From contig CAMLIA010000037.1 of assembly GCA_946479905.1 (NCBI GenBank), positions 1 through 26,055 on the forward strand: 26,055 bases of DNA. Reading direction: 5' to 3'. The notes under the pieces are model-generated. The model searched no databases, was not told the DNA's origin, and worked only from the letters and a program-made list of their open reading frames with translations. This DNA comes from an uncultured Frankiales bacterium (GTDB lineage Bacteria; Actinomycetota; Actinomycetes; Mycobacteriales; SCTD01). The position numbers and the translations under genes were made by a program. Each line of letters begins with the position of its first letter. Position 1 is the first letter of the stretch. Below are positions 1 to 8,243 of this stretch, one piece after another.

Positions 1-636
1 CAGCGCGAGCAGGTTCTGCACCGTCTCCTTGCCGAGGTAGTGGTCGATGCGGAAGACGTCGTCCGCGGTGAAGACGTGGTCCACCAGGCCGTTGAGCTCC
101 ACCGCAGAGGGCAGGTCGTGCCCGAACGGCTTCTCGACGACGACCCTGCGCCAGCTGTTGGTCTGCTCGTTGTCGGCCATCCCGGTGCGCTCCATCTGCT
201 TGAGCACCGTGGGGAAGGCCGCCGGGGGGATGGAGAGGTAGAAGGCCGCGTTGCCGCCCGTGCCGTGGGAGGCGTCGAGGTCCTTGAGCAGCTGGGCGAG
301 CTGGTCGAAGGCCGCGTCGTCGTCGAAGGACCCGGGGAGGAACTTGGTAGCGGCCGCGATGCGCTGCCACACCTCCTCGCGCCAGCCGGTGCGGGCACCC
401 TTCTGCGCCGCCTCCTTGGCGATCTGCTCGAAGTCGCCGTCCCCCCAGTCGCGCCGGGCGAAGCCGAGCAGCACGAAGCCGGGAGGGAGCAGCCCGCGGT
501 TGGCGAGGTCGTACACGGCGGGGATGAGCTTCTTGCGGGCCAGGTCGCCGGTGACGCCGAACACCACGAGCGCGCACGGCCCCGGCACCCGCGGCAGCCG
601 CCGGTCCCGCGGGTCGCGCAGGGGGTTGTGCGTCAC
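1..636 (-). CDS. zwf: Glucose-6-phosphate dehydrogenase, N-terminal part (cut by left edge)
   Basis: Oxidises glucose 6-phosphate to 6-phosphogluconolactone with NADP+, the cytoplasmic entry step of the oxidative pentose phosphate pathway. Only the first 212 codons are in the window. The translation starts [19 protein letters not shown] and then gives the dinucleotide-binding fingerprint VVFGVTGDLARKKLIPAVYDL. It carries VVEKPFGHDL in the middle and ends at the substrate-binding/active-site signature FRIDHYLGKE, just before the edge. The start is GTG at 634-636, whose bases form a GTGA overlap with the pgi stop, so translation of the two is probably coupled. It is the fourth gene of a tkt-tal-pgi-zwf operon. 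In actinobacteria opcA and a 6-phosphogluconolactonase gene usually follow, which would lie outside the window. The visible motifs are intact. Confidence is high. Confidence 0.96.
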   Translation of the reverse strand, partial: MTHNPLRDPRDRRLPRVPGPCALVVFGVTGDLARKKLIPAVYDLANRGLLPPGFVLLGFARRDWGDGDFEQIAKEAAQKGARTGWREEVWQRIAAATKFLPGSFDDDAAFDQLAQLLKDLDASHGTGGNAAFYLSIPPAAFPTVLKQMERTGMADNEQTNSWRRVVVEKPFGHDLPSAVELNGLVDHVFTADDVFRIDHYLGKETVQNLLAL

Positions 637-2204
637 GCAAGCACCTTGAGGACGTCGCTGAGCGACTTGCTGCTGAGCAGGTGCAGGCGCAGCACCGGCC
701 GGCCGTGGTCGCCGAGGACCTTCGCGTCGCCTGCCGCCTGCGCGGCGATCAGGCTGCCGTAGCTGAACTCCCGGTCGGGGATCGGCAGGTCCTGCAGCAC
801 GTTGCCGGTGATCTGCAGGAAGACGCCGACCGGGGGACCGCCCTTGTGGTACTGCCCGGTGGAGTGCAGGAAGCGCGGTCCCCACCCGAAGGTGACCGGT
901 CGCCGGACGCGGCGGGCGAGCGAGGACCGGACCGTCTGGAGCTGGCCGTCGCGAGGGCGGTCGAGGTAGGCCATGACGGCCAGGTAGCCGTCCTGCGGCA
1001 CGGCCGACAGCAGCTGCGCGACCGCGCCCTCGACCGTGTGCTGGCCGGTGAGCAGGCCCTCGGTGGCGTAGACCTCGATGGTGCCGTCGGTGAAGGCGGG
1101 CTGCTCCGGCTCGGGCTGCGCGTCGAGCAGCCCGCGGGCCGCCGCCTTCGCGCTCTCGACGTCGGGCTGGTCGAAGGGGTTGATGCCGAGCAGCCGGCCG
1201 GACACGGCGACGGCGTACTCCCACAGGACCAGCTGCTGGCCCAGGGTTCCCGTCACGTCGGTGCCGACGTGCGGCGGTTCGCCGGCGATCCGGACGACGT
1301 GCACGTCGGAGTGCGGCCACTGCAGCTCGGGCGCGTCCGGCTCCACGACGACCGGCAGCAGGCCCCTGCCGTCCTTGCCGGTGGACTCGGCGATGAGCTG
1401 CTCCGCCCAGTCGCCGAAGCCCGGCAGCGGCGAGAGGTCCGCGTCGATGACGATCTTGTCGCGGCCGTCGGCACCCAGGGCGGCGCCGAGCTGCAGGGCC
1501 GGGTTGTCGGCCTCGGTGAGCCGGCCGAGGAAGGTCTCGGCCTGGTCCAGCAGCAGCTCGACGTCGGCGCCGGCGAGCGCCGACGGCACCAGCCCGAAGG
1601 CGGTGAGCGCGCTGTACCGGCCGCCGACGTGCGGGTCGGCGAGGAAGACGGCGCGGTAGCCCTCGTCGCGGGCCAGCTGCTCCAGCGGGGAGCCCGGGTC
1701 GGTGACGACGACGATCCGCTGCTTCGCGTCGATGCCGGCGTGGGTGAACGCCTCGACGAAGGACCGGCGCTGGCTGTCGGTCTCCAGGGTGCCGCCGCTC
1801 TTGCTCGACACCACGACCACGGTGCGCTGCAGGTCGCCGGTGAGTGCCGTGCGGACCTGGTCGGGGTGCGTCGAGTCGAGGACCGTGAGCGGCACCTCGG
1901 CGTGCTTGCAGATCACCTCGGGTGCCAGCGAGCTGCCGCCCATGCCGCAGAGGACGACGTGGTCGACACCCTCCTCGCGCAGGGCGTCCCGCAGCTTCAG
2001 CAGCTCGGGGACGATCTTCCAGGAGACCTCGACGACGTCGAGCCAGCCGAGCCGGATGCTGGCCTCCTTCTCGGCCGCGGGACCCCAGAGGCTGGCGTCG
2101 TGGGCGAGCAACCGGGCCGGCACGTTGTCGCGCTGCAGGGCCTGCAGCGCCTTGCCGGCGTGCTCGCGCAGCCCGTCGCCGTTGACGGTGACGGAGACGA
2201 TCAC
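633..2204 (-). CDS. pgi: Glucose-6-phosphate isomerase
   Basis: Interconverts glucose 6-phosphate and fructose 6-phosphate in the cytoplasm, linking glycolysis to the pentose phosphate genes around it. The 523-residue product has the sugar-isomerase (SIS) signature [17 protein letters not shown] and the PGI-family signature [15 protein letters not shown]. The length is close to the usual 530-550 residues. The open frame continues upstream as an antisense-frame shadow of tal, so it looks far longer than the gene. The start chosen is GTG at 2202-2204 ([11 protein letters not shown]), which overlaps the tal TGA as GTGA. The 3' end overlaps zwf in the same way. Two successive GTGA junctions suggest that tal, pgi and zwf are translated as a coupled series. 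M. tuberculosis keeps pgi elsewhere, while Streptomyces-type operons place it here (from memory). Confidence 0.95.
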   Translation of the reverse strand: MIVSVTVNGDGLREHAGKALQALQRDNVPARLLAHDASLWGPAAEKEASIRLGWLDVVEVSWKIVPELLKLRDALREEGVDHVVLCGMGGSSLAPEVICKHAEVPLTVLDSTHPDQVRTALTGDLQRTVVVVSSKSGGTLETDSQRRSFVEAFTHAGIDAKQRIVVVTDPGSPLEQLARDEGYRAVFLADPHVGGRYSALTAFGLVPSALAGADVELLLDQAETFLGRLTEADNPALQLGAALGADGRDKIVIDADLSPLPGFGDWAEQLIAESTGKDGRGLLPVVVEPDAPELQWPHSDVHVVRIAGEPPHVGTDVTGTLGQQLVLWEYAVAVSGRLLGINPFDQPDVESAKAAARGLLDAQPEPEQPAFTDGTIEVYATEGLLTGQHTVEGAVAQLLSAVPQDGYLAVMAYLDRPRDGQLQTVRSSLARRVRRPVTFGWGPRFLHSTGQYHKGGPPVGVFLQITGNVLQDLPIPDREFSYGSLIAAQAAGDAKVLGDHGRPVLRLHLLSSKSLSDVLKVLA

Positions 2205-3295
2205 GGCCGCGCCTTGGCGAGCTGGTCGGTGACGGACTCGAGCAGCTCCGCCCACGAGTCCTCGAACTTCTGGACGCCCTCCTTCTCGAGCACCTCCGTG
2301 ACGTCGTCGATGTCGATGCCGGCGGCCTTGAGGTCGTCGAACACCTGGCGGGCCTCGGCGTAGGCGCCGGTCACCGTGTCGCCGGAGATGTCGCCGTGGT
2401 CGGCCACCGCGTGCAGGGTCGCCTCGGGCATCGTGTTGACGGTGCCGGGCGCGACGAGCTCCGTGACGTACATCGTGTCGGGGTACGCCGGGTCCTTGAC
2501 GCCGGTCGAGGCCCAGAGCGGGCGCTGCGGCTTGGCGCCCGCAGCCTCCAGCGCGCGCCACCGGGCGCCGGAGAACACCTCCTCGTAGGCCTGGTAGGCC
2601 AGCCGGGCGTTCGCGATGCCGGCCTTGCCCCGGAGCGGGTGGCCCTTGCCGAGCCGCTTGTCGACCTCGGTGTCGACCCGGCTGACGAAGAAGCTCGCCA
2701 CCGAGGCCATCCGGGTGATGTCGTGGCCGCCGGCCTTCGCCTGCTCCAGGCCGGCGAGGAAGGCGTCCATGACGGCGCGGTAGCGCTCGATGCCGAAGAT
2801 GAGGGTCACGTTGACGCTGATGCCGTGCGCGAGCACCTCCGTGATGGCGGGCAGGCCCTCGACGGTGGCGGGGATCTTGATGAGGAGGTTCTCCCGGTCG
2901 ACGAGCCACCACAGCGCCTCGGCCTCCGCGACGGTCCGGTCGGTGTCGGCGGCCAGCCGCGGGTCCACCTCGATGGACACCCGGCCGTCGACGCAGTCGG
3001 TCGCGTCGTAGCGCAGCTTCAGCACGTCGCAGGCCCAGCGGACGTCGTACGTCGTGAGGGCCCGGACCGCCTCGCCGAGGTCGACGCCGCGCAGCGCGAG
3101 GTCCTTGACCTGGCTGTCGTAGGCGGCGCCGTCCGACAGCGCCTTCTGGAAGATGGAGGGGTTGGTCGTCACCCCGACGACGTGCTGCGTGCTCACCAGG
3201 TCGGCGAGGTTGCCGGACCGCAGCCGCTCGCGGGACAGGTCGTCGAGCCACACCGCCACGCCTGCGGCGGAGAGGTCTGCCAGGTGGTCGGTCAT
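2201..3295 (-). CDS. tal: Transaldolase
   Basis: Transfers a three-carbon dihydroxyacetone unit between sugar phosphates in the non-oxidative pentose phosphate pathway. The protein has 364 residues, typical of the long actinobacterial transaldolases. The family signature [10 protein letters not shown] is at residues 41-50, and the Schiff-base lysine is expected at K140 within [11 protein letters not shown]. The start is ATG at 3293-3295, 13 bases after the tkt stop, preceded by a GAAGGAAG ribosome-binding site at suitable spacing. The stop overlaps the pgi GTG start. It is the second gene of the tkt-tal-pgi-zwf operon. No anomalies were seen. Confidence 0.96.
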   Translation of the reverse strand: MTDHLADLSAAGVAVWLDDLSRERLRSGNLADLVSTQHVVGVTTNPSIFQKALSDGAAYDSQVKDLALRGVDLGEAVRALTTYDVRWACDVLKLRYDATDCVDGRVSIEVDPRLAADTDRTVAEAEALWWLVDRENLLIKIPATVEGLPAITEVLAHGISVNVTLIFGIERYRAVMDAFLAGLEQAKAGGHDITRMASVASFFVSRVDTEVDKRLGKGHPLRGKAGIANARLAYQAYEEVFSGARWRALEAAGAKPQRPLWASTGVKDPAYPDTMYVTELVAPGTVNTMPEATLHAVADHGDISGDTVTGAYAEARQVFDDLKAAGIDIDDVTEVLEKEGVQKFEDSWAELLESVTDQLAKARP

Positions 3296-3308
3296 GGGGA
3301 CTTCCTTC

Positions 3309-5408
3309 TCAGTTGCCGGTGGTCGAGCCCTTGGTCTGGCCGAGCTTGGCGAGCGAGGCGTGGGCTGCCGCGACGGCCCGGTCGGCCGTGAGTCCGAACT
3401 GCTCGTAGAGCGTCTGGTACGGCGCCGAGGCGCCGAAGTGCTCCAGGGACAGCGGTACCCCGCCCTCGCCGAGGTACTTCCACCACGACTGCGCGATCCC
3501 GGCCTCGATCGTGACGCGGGCCCGCACGGTGGGCGGCAGCACGGTGTCGCGGTAGGCCTGGTCCTGCTCCTCGAACCACTCGAGGCAGGGCATCGACACG
3601 ACCCGGGTGGTGGTGCCCTCGGCCTCGAGGGTCTCCCGGGCGGCCAGCGCGATCTGCACCTCGGAGCCGGTGGCGATGAGGATGACGTTCGGCTGGCCGT
3701 CGGAGGCCTCCTCGAGCACGTAACCGCCCTTCGCCACCCCGGTGGTCTTCGCGGGGTCGAGGGTCGGCACGTTCTGCCGGGTCAGGGCGAGCGCGGCCGG
3801 CCGGTCGGTGTGGCCCAGCACGGCCTGCCACGCGGCCGCCGTCTCGTTGGCGTCGGCCGGCCGCACGACGTCGAGGCCGGGGATCGCCCGCAGCGCCGCG
3901 AGGTGCTCGATCGGCTGGTGCGTCGGGCCGTCCTCGCCGAGGCCGATCGAGTCGTGGGTCCAGACGTAGGTGACGGGCAGCTTCATGAGCGCCGCCAGCC
4001 GCACGGCACCGCGCATGTAGTCGCTGAAGACCAGGAAGGTGCCGCCGTAGACCCGGGTCCCGCCGTGCAGCGAGATGCCGTTCATGATCGAGCCCATGGC
4101 GTGCTCGCGGATCCCGAAGTGCAGCACGCGCCCGTAGGGACCGCCCTGGAACTCCTTGGTCTGCCGGTCCTGCGGCAGGAAGCTGGGCGCGCCCTTCGGC
4201 GTGGTGTTGTTGGACTCGGCCAGGTCGGCGGAGCCGCCCCACAGCTCGGGCAGCACCGGCGCGAGCGCGCTCAGGACCTCACCGGACGCCTTGCGGGTCG
4301 CCATCCCCTTCGGGTCGGCGGGGAAGGACGGCAGCGCCTCGGTCCAGCCGGCGGGCAGCGTGCGGGTCCGCAGCCGGTCGAGCAGCGCGGCGCCGTCGGG
4401 GTTGCCGGCGGCCCAGGCGTCGAAGCCCTGCTGCCACTCGGCGTGCAGGGCGCGGCCGCGGGTGACCACCTCGCGGGCGTGCGCCAGGACCTCGTCGGGG
4501 ATGAGGAAGGACCGCTCCGGGTCGAGACCGAGGATCTTCTTGGTGGCGGCGACCTCCTCCGCGCCGAGGGCGGACCCGTGCGCCTTGCCGGTGTTCTGCT
4601 TGGTCGGCGCGGGCCACCCGATGATGGTGCGCAGCGCGATGAACGACGGCCGGTCGGTGACGGCCTTCGCGGCGCGGATGGCCTTGTCCAGGGCGGCCAC
4701 GTCCTCGACGTACTCGCCGTCCTTGTGGAGCCAGTCGACCCGCTGGACGTGCCAGCCGTAGGCCTCGTACCGGGCGCAGGTGTCCTCGGTGAAGGCGATG
4801 TTGGTGTCGTCCTCGATGGAGATGTGGTTGTCGTCCCACAGCAGCAGCAGGTTCCCGAGCCGCTGGGTGCCGGCGAGCGAGCTGGCCTCGGCGGACACGC
4901 CCTCCTCGAGGTCGCCGTCGGAGGCGAAGCAGTAGACGTCGTGGTCGAACGGCGACTCACCGGGCGCGGTGTCCGGGTCGAGCAGGCCGCGCTCCCGCCG
5001 CGCCGCCATCGCCATGCCGACCGCGTTCCCGACGCCCTGGCCGAGCGGCCCGGTGGTGGTCTCGACCCCGATCGTGTGGCCGTGCTCGGGGTGCCCGGGC
5101 GTCAGCGAGCCCCACTGCCGCAGGTGGCTGAGGTCCTCGACGGTGAGGCCGTACCCGCTCAGCAGCAGCTGGATGTACAGGGTCACGCTGGAGTGGCCGC
5201 AGGAGAGCACGAAGCGGTCCCTCCCGACCCAGCTCGGGTCGCTCGGGTCGTGTCGCAGGTGCCGCTGGAACAGCAGGTACGCCGCCGGCGCCAGGCTCAT
5301 CGCGGTGCCGGGGTGACCCGAGCCGGCGGCCTCCACCGCGTCCATCGCGAGGGCGCGGACGACGTCCACCGCCTGCTTGTCCAGGTCGGTCCACTCGAGC
5401 GTGCCCAC
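3309..5408 (-). CDS. tkt: Transketolase
   Basis: Thiamine diphosphate-dependent transfer of two-carbon ketol units in the non-oxidative pentose phosphate pathway. The 699-residue length is standard. It has the N-terminal [19 protein letters not shown] motif, the CGHSSVTLY segment, and the ThDP/Mg-binding region [20 protein letters not shown] followed by [11 protein letters not shown]. The second-half active-site stretch is [19 protein letters not shown]. The ThDP motif reads SDGD rather than the classical GDG, which I recall as the usual form in actinobacteria. The start is GTG at 5406-5408, supported by GAGGGG eight bases upstream and a TAGGGT -10 element. It is the first gene of the operon and is divergent from ctaB, as in mycobacteria. 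Confidence 0.97.
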   Translation of the reverse strand: MGTLEWTDLDKQAVDVVRALAMDAVEAAGSGHPGTAMSLAPAAYLLFQRHLRHDPSDPSWVGRDRFVLSCGHSSVTLYIQLLLSGYGLTVEDLSHLRQWGSLTPGHPEHGHTIGVETTTGPLGQGVGNAVGMAMAARRERGLLDPDTAPGESPFDHDVYCFASDGDLEEGVSAEASSLAGTQRLGNLLLLWDDNHISIEDDTNIAFTEDTCARYEAYGWHVQRVDWLHKDGEYVEDVAALDKAIRAAKAVTDRPSFIALRTIIGWPAPTKQNTGKAHGSALGAEEVAATKKILGLDPERSFLIPDEVLAHAREVVTRGRALHAEWQQGFDAWAAGNPDGAALLDRLRTRTLPAGWTEALPSFPADPKGMATRKASGEVLSALAPVLPELWGGSADLAESNNTTPKGAPSFLPQDRQTKEFQGGPYGRVLHFGIREHAMGSIMNGISLHGGTRVYGGTFLVFSDYMRGAVRLAALMKLPVTYVWTHDSIGLGEDGPTHQPIEHLAALRAIPGLDVVRPADANETAAAWQAVLGHTDRPAALALTRQNVPTLDPAKTTGVAKGGYVLEEASDGQPNVILIATGSEVQIALAARETLEAEGTTTRVVSMPCLEWFEEQDQAYRDTVLPPTVRARVTIEAGIAQSWWKYLGEGGVPLSLEHFGASAPYQTLYEQFGLTADRAVAAAHASLAKLGQTKGSTTGN

Positions 5409-5441
5409 AGCGCTTTCCCCTCGCTCCTGATGATCGGTTCG

Positions 5442-5447
5442 ACCCTA
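5442..5447 (-). promoter_or_regulatory. -10 element of the tkt-tal-pgi-zwf operon
   Basis: Read on the minus strand the hexamer is TAGGGT, 33 bases before the tkt GTG. Transcription would begin near 5435 and leave a short leader holding the GAGGGG ribosome-binding site (5417-5422). No good -35 hexamer is seen. A near-perfect dyad at 5449-5468 lies immediately upstream of the hexamer. Confidence 0.5.
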
Positions 5448-5448
5448 T

Positions 5449-5468
5449 CCCTGGGGCGTGCCCCGGGG
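5449..5468. promoter_or_regulatory. Dyad beside the tkt promoter, possible operator
   Basis: The arms GGGGC and GCCCC flank a central GT. Outer CCC/GGG pairs extend the dyad to nine bases per side, with one T-G pair. It sits upstream of the tkt -10, between the divergent tkt and ctaB starts. In such GC-rich DNA a dyad of this composition can arise by chance, so a regulator site is only a possibility. Confidence 0.25.
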
Positions 5469-5516
5469 ATCGGCGCCCAACCGGGGCGGCGGCAGGACGG
5501 TCGCGTGACGTCCCGC

Positions 5517-5522
5517 TAGAGT
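5517..5522 (+). promoter_or_regulatory. -10 element for leaderless ctaB mRNA
   Basis: TAGAGT lies seven bases before the ctaB GTG at 5530. A transcription start at the usual distance would fall on or next to the start codon. No ribosome-binding site precedes the GTG, which fits a leaderless message. No clear -35 hexamer is visible. Confidence 0.6.
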
Positions 5523-5529
5523 CTCGGGC

Positions 5530-6456
5530 GTGACGAGCCTGGCTGAGACGAGCCCGGCCGTCGCTCCCACGGTCTCCGCGTCGGCCCGTGCGCGGGCGAC
5601 GGTGGGTGCCTACGTCGCCCTGACCAAGCCGCGGATCATCGAGCTGCTGCTCGTCACGACCGTCCCGACCATGGTGCTGGCCGCCCGCGGCTGGCCCGGC
5701 TGGGGCCTCACCGCCGCCACCCTCGTGGGCGGGTCGCTCGCCGCGGGCAGCGCCAACGCGCTCAACTGCTGGTGGGACCGCGACATCGACGTGGTGATGA
5801 ACCGCACCTCGCGGCGCCCGCTGGCCCGGCACACGGTCACCCCGACCGCGGCGCTCGTCTTCGGTCTCGTGCTGGGGGTGCTCGCCACCGCCGAGCTGTG
5901 GCTCACGACCAACGGGCTGTCGGCGCTGCTCGCCGACGCGGCCATCGCGTTCTACGTGTGCGTCTACACGATGATCTTGAAGCGCCGCACCTCCCAGAAC
6001 ATCGTCTGGGGCGGCGCGGCGGGCTGCATGCCGGTGCTCATCGGCTGGTCGGCGGTGACCGACTCGCTGTCCTGGGCCGCTGTCGTGCTGTTCGCGGTGA
6101 TCTTCTTCTGGACCCCGCCGCACTTCTGGGCCCTCGCCATGAAGTTCAAGGACGACTACGCCCGGGCCGCGGTCCCGATGCTGCCGGTCGTGGCCACGCC
6201 GCAGACCGTCGCGCGCCGGGTGGTCGCCTACTCCTGGGCCATGGTGGCCACCTCGCTGCTGCTCGCGCTCGACGCGTCCGGCCCGGTCTACCTCGCGTCG
6301 GCCGTCGTGCTGGGCGCGGTGTTCCTGCGCGAGGCCCACGTGCTGCAGCGGCAGGTGCTGTCCGGCGGGGCCTTCAAGCCGATGCGGCTGTTCCACTTCT
6401 CGATCACCTACCTGGCGCTGCTGTTCCTCGCCGTGGCCGTCGACCAGCTCGTCTGA
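5530..6456 (+). CDS. ctaB: Protoheme IX farnesyltransferase (heme O synthase)
   Basis: Integral membrane prenyltransferase that adds a farnesyl group to heme B to give heme O, the substrate of CtaA and so the precursor of heme A for aa3-type cytochrome oxidase. The 308-residue product is UbiA-like, with about nine hydrophobic helices. It has the N-terminal [20 protein letters not shown] segment and the prenyl-diphosphate/Mg-binding signature [18 protein letters not shown], with aspartates spaced DxxxD-like. A second conserved patch is [20 protein letters not shown]. The start is GTG at 5530, chosen because TAGAGT lies just upstream and the protein begins as homologues do. It is divergent from tkt, a classic actinobacterial arrangement. 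Its pathway partner ctaA is nearby on the other strand. Confidence 0.96.
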   Translation: MTSLAETSPAVAPTVSASARARATVGAYVALTKPRIIELLLVTTVPTMVLAARGWPGWGLTAATLVGGSLAAGSANALNCWWDRDIDVVMNRTSRRPLARHTVTPTAALVFGLVLGVLATAELWLTTNGLSALLADAAIAFYVCVYTMILKRRTSQNIVWGGAAGCMPVLIGWSAVTDSLSWAAVVLFAVIFFWTPPHFWALAMKFKDDYARAAVPMLPVVATPQTVARRVVAYSWAMVATSLLLALDASGPVYLASAVVLGAVFLREAHVLQRQVLSGGAFKPMRLFHFSITYLALLFLAVAVDQLV

Positions 6457-6484
6457 CCTTGCGTCCTTCTTCCTGAGCCTGACC

Positions 6485-7354
6485 GTGGGATCGCTTCCTA
6501 GGACGTTGCGGGTGGGGCTGGCCACCTGCGCGGCGTGGCCGGACCTCGACGCCGACGGCCCGGAGCTGCGGGCGGCCCTGGCCGCGGAGGGCCTCGCGGC
6601 CGAGGTCGCCGTCTGGGACGACCCGGCCGTCGACTGGGACGGCTACGACCTGGTCGTGATCCGCTCCACGTGGGACTACTGGGACCGCCGGGACGACTAC
6701 CTCGCCTGGACGCGCCGGGTGCCGCGGCTCGCCAACGGACCCGACGTCGTCGCGTGGAACACCGACAAGGCCTACCTCCGCCGGCTCGCCGACGCCGGCG
6801 TCCCCGTGGTGCCGACCGCCTGGGTCGCACCGGGGGAGCCGTTCACCGCGCCCGAGCACCCGTTCGTCGTGAAGCCCTCGGTGAGCGCCGGTGCGCGCGG
6901 GACGGCCGCCTACGAGGCCGGCGACGAGCGCGCCGCGGAGCACGTCGCGCGGCTGCACGCGGCGGGCAAGACGGTGATGGTGCAGCCGTACCTGGCGGAG
7001 GTGGAGGACCGCGGCGAGACGTCGGTGCTGGTCTTCGACGGCGAGGTCTCCCACGGCGCGCGCAAGTCGGCCGTGCTCACCAAGGGCGCGGGTGAGGCCG
7101 AGCCCGGCAGCTGGACGATCTCGGCGCGCGAGCCGTCGGCGGAGGAGGTCGCGCTCGCGGAGCAGGTCGTGGCGGTGGCCGCCGGCTGGGGCGAGGACCT
7201 GCTCTACGCCCGCGTCGACCTGCTGCCGGGGCCGGTGGTCGTCGAGCTCGAGGTCACGGAACCGTCGCTGTTCCTGCTGCAGGCGCCGGGGTCGGCGGCG
7301 CGCTACGCGCGGGCCGTGCGCGCGTGGACAGAGCGAGCCAGCTCGCGACGGTGA
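6485..7354 (+). CDS. ATP-grasp domain protein, substrate unknown
   Basis: Predicted ATP-dependent carboxylate-amine or similar ligase with a RimK/glutathione-synthetase-like ATP-grasp fold. Visible family features are VIRSTWDYW (about 59-66) and NTDKAYLRRLADAGVPVVPT. The nucleotide-binding lysine strand is HPFVVKPSVSAGARGT, and the Mg-ligand strand near the C-terminus is VVVELEVTEPSLFLL. The length, about 280-290 residues, suits single-domain members. No reaction can be assigned from sequence. The start is uncertain: GTG 6485 gives the longest frame, TTG 6506 gives the N-terminus most like homologues (xRVGLATC), and GTG 6512 lies seven bases after a TAGGAC hexamer and could be leaderless. No ribosome-binding site supports any of them. 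The 3' end overlaps ctaA on the other strand by 101 bp. Confidence 0.82.
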   Translation: MGSLPRTLRVGLATCAAWPDLDADGPELRAALAAEGLAAEVAVWDDPAVDWDGYDLVVIRSTWDYWDRRDDYLAWTRRVPRLANGPDVVAWNTDKAYLRRLADAGVPVVPTAWVAPGEPFTAPEHPFVVKPSVSAGARGTAAYEAGDERAAEHVARLHAAGKTVMVQPYLAEVEDRGETSVLVFDGEVSHGARKSAVLTKGAGEAEPGSWTISAREPSAEEVALAEQVVAVAAGWGEDLLYARVDLLPGPVVVELEVTEPSLFLLQAPGSAARYARAVRAWTERASSRR

Positions 7355-8162
7355 ACACCGAGGTCGCGAGGGCCACGTGCACGGCGACCAGGCCGGCGGG
7401 CACCCCGTTGTAGTACTGCCAGTAGCCGACGGCCACCTGGGTGGCCAGCAGGCCCAGCAGGGCCAGCCCCCAGGGGCGGTACGACGTCCGCCACGCCACC
7501 ACGACGGTGGCCAGCAGCAGGCCGGTGAGCAGCCACACCGCGTCGGCGTGCAGCTGCGTGACGTCGCGCGGGTCGAAGGGCAGCCGCTCCACCTTCGGGT
7601 CGCCCGCGTGCGGGCCCGTCCCGGTGACCAGCGTGCCGAGCACCAGCACGACGCTGGTCGCCCCGACCACCCCCCAGCTCAGCCCATGAATGCTTGCTGG
7701 GACTGCCCGTTCGGGCTGAGAAGGCAATCCCAGTGAGCATTCATGGCGGAGGCGGGAGAGGAGGGCGGCGGCGGCGAGGACCAGCGGGAAGCTGGTGAGG
7801 AAGTGCAGGATCAGCACGTAGGGGTTGAGGCCGCTCAGCACCAGCAGCCCGCCGATGACGGCCTGCAGGGGGACGACGGCTGCCTGCACGAGCGCGAGCC
7901 GCTGGTGCTGCGGGGCGTACCGCCGCACCGCGACGACCAGCGCGATGCCGACGGCCTCCATGACCACGGCCAGCAGCCGGTTCCCGAACTCGATGTAGCC
8001 GTGCGCGCCGAGCGCCGCGGTGTTGGTCAGCGACGACCCCGTGCAGCGCGGCCAGGTCGGGCACCCGAGCCCGGAGCCGGTCACGCGGACCGCCGTCCCC
8101 GACACGACCAGCAGCATCTGCAGTCCCAAGGCGAGGGAGGTGAGCCGTCGGACCAGGAGCAC
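7254..8162 (-). CDS. ctaA: Heme A synthase (COX15/CtaA family) with an in-frame palindromic insertion
   Basis: Membrane enzyme that oxidises the C8 methyl group of heme O to the formyl group of heme A for cytochrome oxidase. The product has 302 residues and about eight helices in two four-helix halves. The first half carries the conserved cysteine pair in GSGLGCPTWPRC (C34, C40), the H54/E58 region in AHGYIEFGNRLLA, and H120 in ILHFLTSF. The second half carries matching histidines in VTQLHADAVWLL and AVHVALATS. The start is GTG at 8160-8162, six bases downstream of TACGCT. Codons 140-160, in the loop between helices four and five (expected cytoplasmic), are encoded by a 63-bp palindrome with AT-richer codons than the rest of the gene. 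The frame is intact, so the enzyme is probably functional. The last 101 bp are antisense to the ATP-grasp gene. Confidence 0.94.
   Translation of the reverse strand: MLLVRRLTSLALGLQMLLVVSGTAVRVTGSGLGCPTWPRCTGSSLTNTAALGAHGYIEFGNRLLAVVMEAVGIALVVAVRRYAPQHQRLALVQAAVVPLQAVIGGLLVLSGLNPYVLILHFLTSFPLVLAAAALLSRLRHECSLGLPSQPERAVPASIHGLSWGVVGATSVVLVLGTLVTGTGPHAGDPKVERLPFDPRDVTQLHADAVWLLTGLLLATVVVAWRTSYRPWGLALLGLLATQVAVGYWQYYNGVPAGLVAVHVALATSVFTVASWLALSTRARPARSAPPTPAPAAGTATVP
7684..7746. repeat. 63-bp palindromic element inserted in frame in ctaA
   Basis: Two 24-base arms (7684-7707 and 7723-7746) are inverted copies with 21 of 24 positions matching, around a 15-base loop. Each outer end is CCATGAATGCT read inward. 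As plus-strand RNA, two of the three differences become G-U pairs. The element is 63 bp, a multiple of three, and reads through without a stop. Its GC content is about 57%, far below its surroundings. On the ctaA strand it uses CAT, GAA, TCA, TTG, TCT, CCA, GCA and ATT, codons nearly absent from the flanking gene. It resembles a REP/MITE-like or Rickettsia-type palindromic coding insertion, but no family is recognised. Confidence 0.8.
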
Positions 8163-8168
8163 GGCGTC

Positions 8169-8174
8169 AGCGTA
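8169..8174 (-). promoter_or_regulatory. -10 element for leaderless ctaA mRNA
   Basis: On the minus strand TACGCT lies six bases before the ctaA GTG, so transcription would begin at or next to the start codon. No ribosome-binding site is seen. The promoter shares the 81-bp divergent region with that of the MFS gene. Confidence 0.55.
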
Positions 8175-8209
8175 GGCGGGCGTGTGACCGACGCCCTACC
8201 AGGAAGCGG

Positions 8210-8224
8210 ACCGGAGAGTCCGGT
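8210..8224. promoter_or_regulatory. Perfect 15-bp dyad, candidate TetR operator
   Basis: ACCGGA-GAG-TCCGGT is a perfect inverted repeat located over the expected -35 region of the MFS promoter (-10 at 8232-8237) and between the divergent ctaA and MFS starts. An odd-centred 15-bp palindrome in front of an exporter whose TetR regulator is encoded in the same operon is the usual arrangement for autoregulation. The link is inferred. Confidence 0.45.
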
Positions 8225-8231
8225 TGTGCCC

Positions 8232-8237
8232 TACGGT
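8232..8237 (+). promoter_or_regulatory. -10 element for leaderless MFS-tetR mRNA
   Basis: TACGGT stands six bases before the ATG at 8244, and no ribosome-binding site is present. The spacing matches that seen before ctaA and the SARP-type regulator gene. Confidence 0.55.
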
Positions 8238-8243
8238 GCCCGC

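Noticed and set aside
2205..3251. Long upstream extension of the pgi reading frame
   Set aside because: It is the antisense-frame shadow of tal: rich in Arg/Ala/Gly, no family similarity, and tal itself is unmistakable. pgi starts at GTG 2204.
3309..5408. Defective ThDP motif in transketolase (SDGD for GDG)
   Set aside because: The surrounding motif, including [13 protein letters not shown] and DDNHIS, is intact, and this variant is what I recall in actinobacterial transketolases.
3153..5519. 788-codon plus-strand open frame opposite tkt
   Set aside because: Shadow of transketolase: low-complexity Gly/Arg/Val/Asp sequence with no motif or promoter.
6457..6484. Terminator between ctaB and the ATP-grasp gene
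   Set aside because: The 28-bp gap is pyrimidine-rich and shows no stem of useful length.
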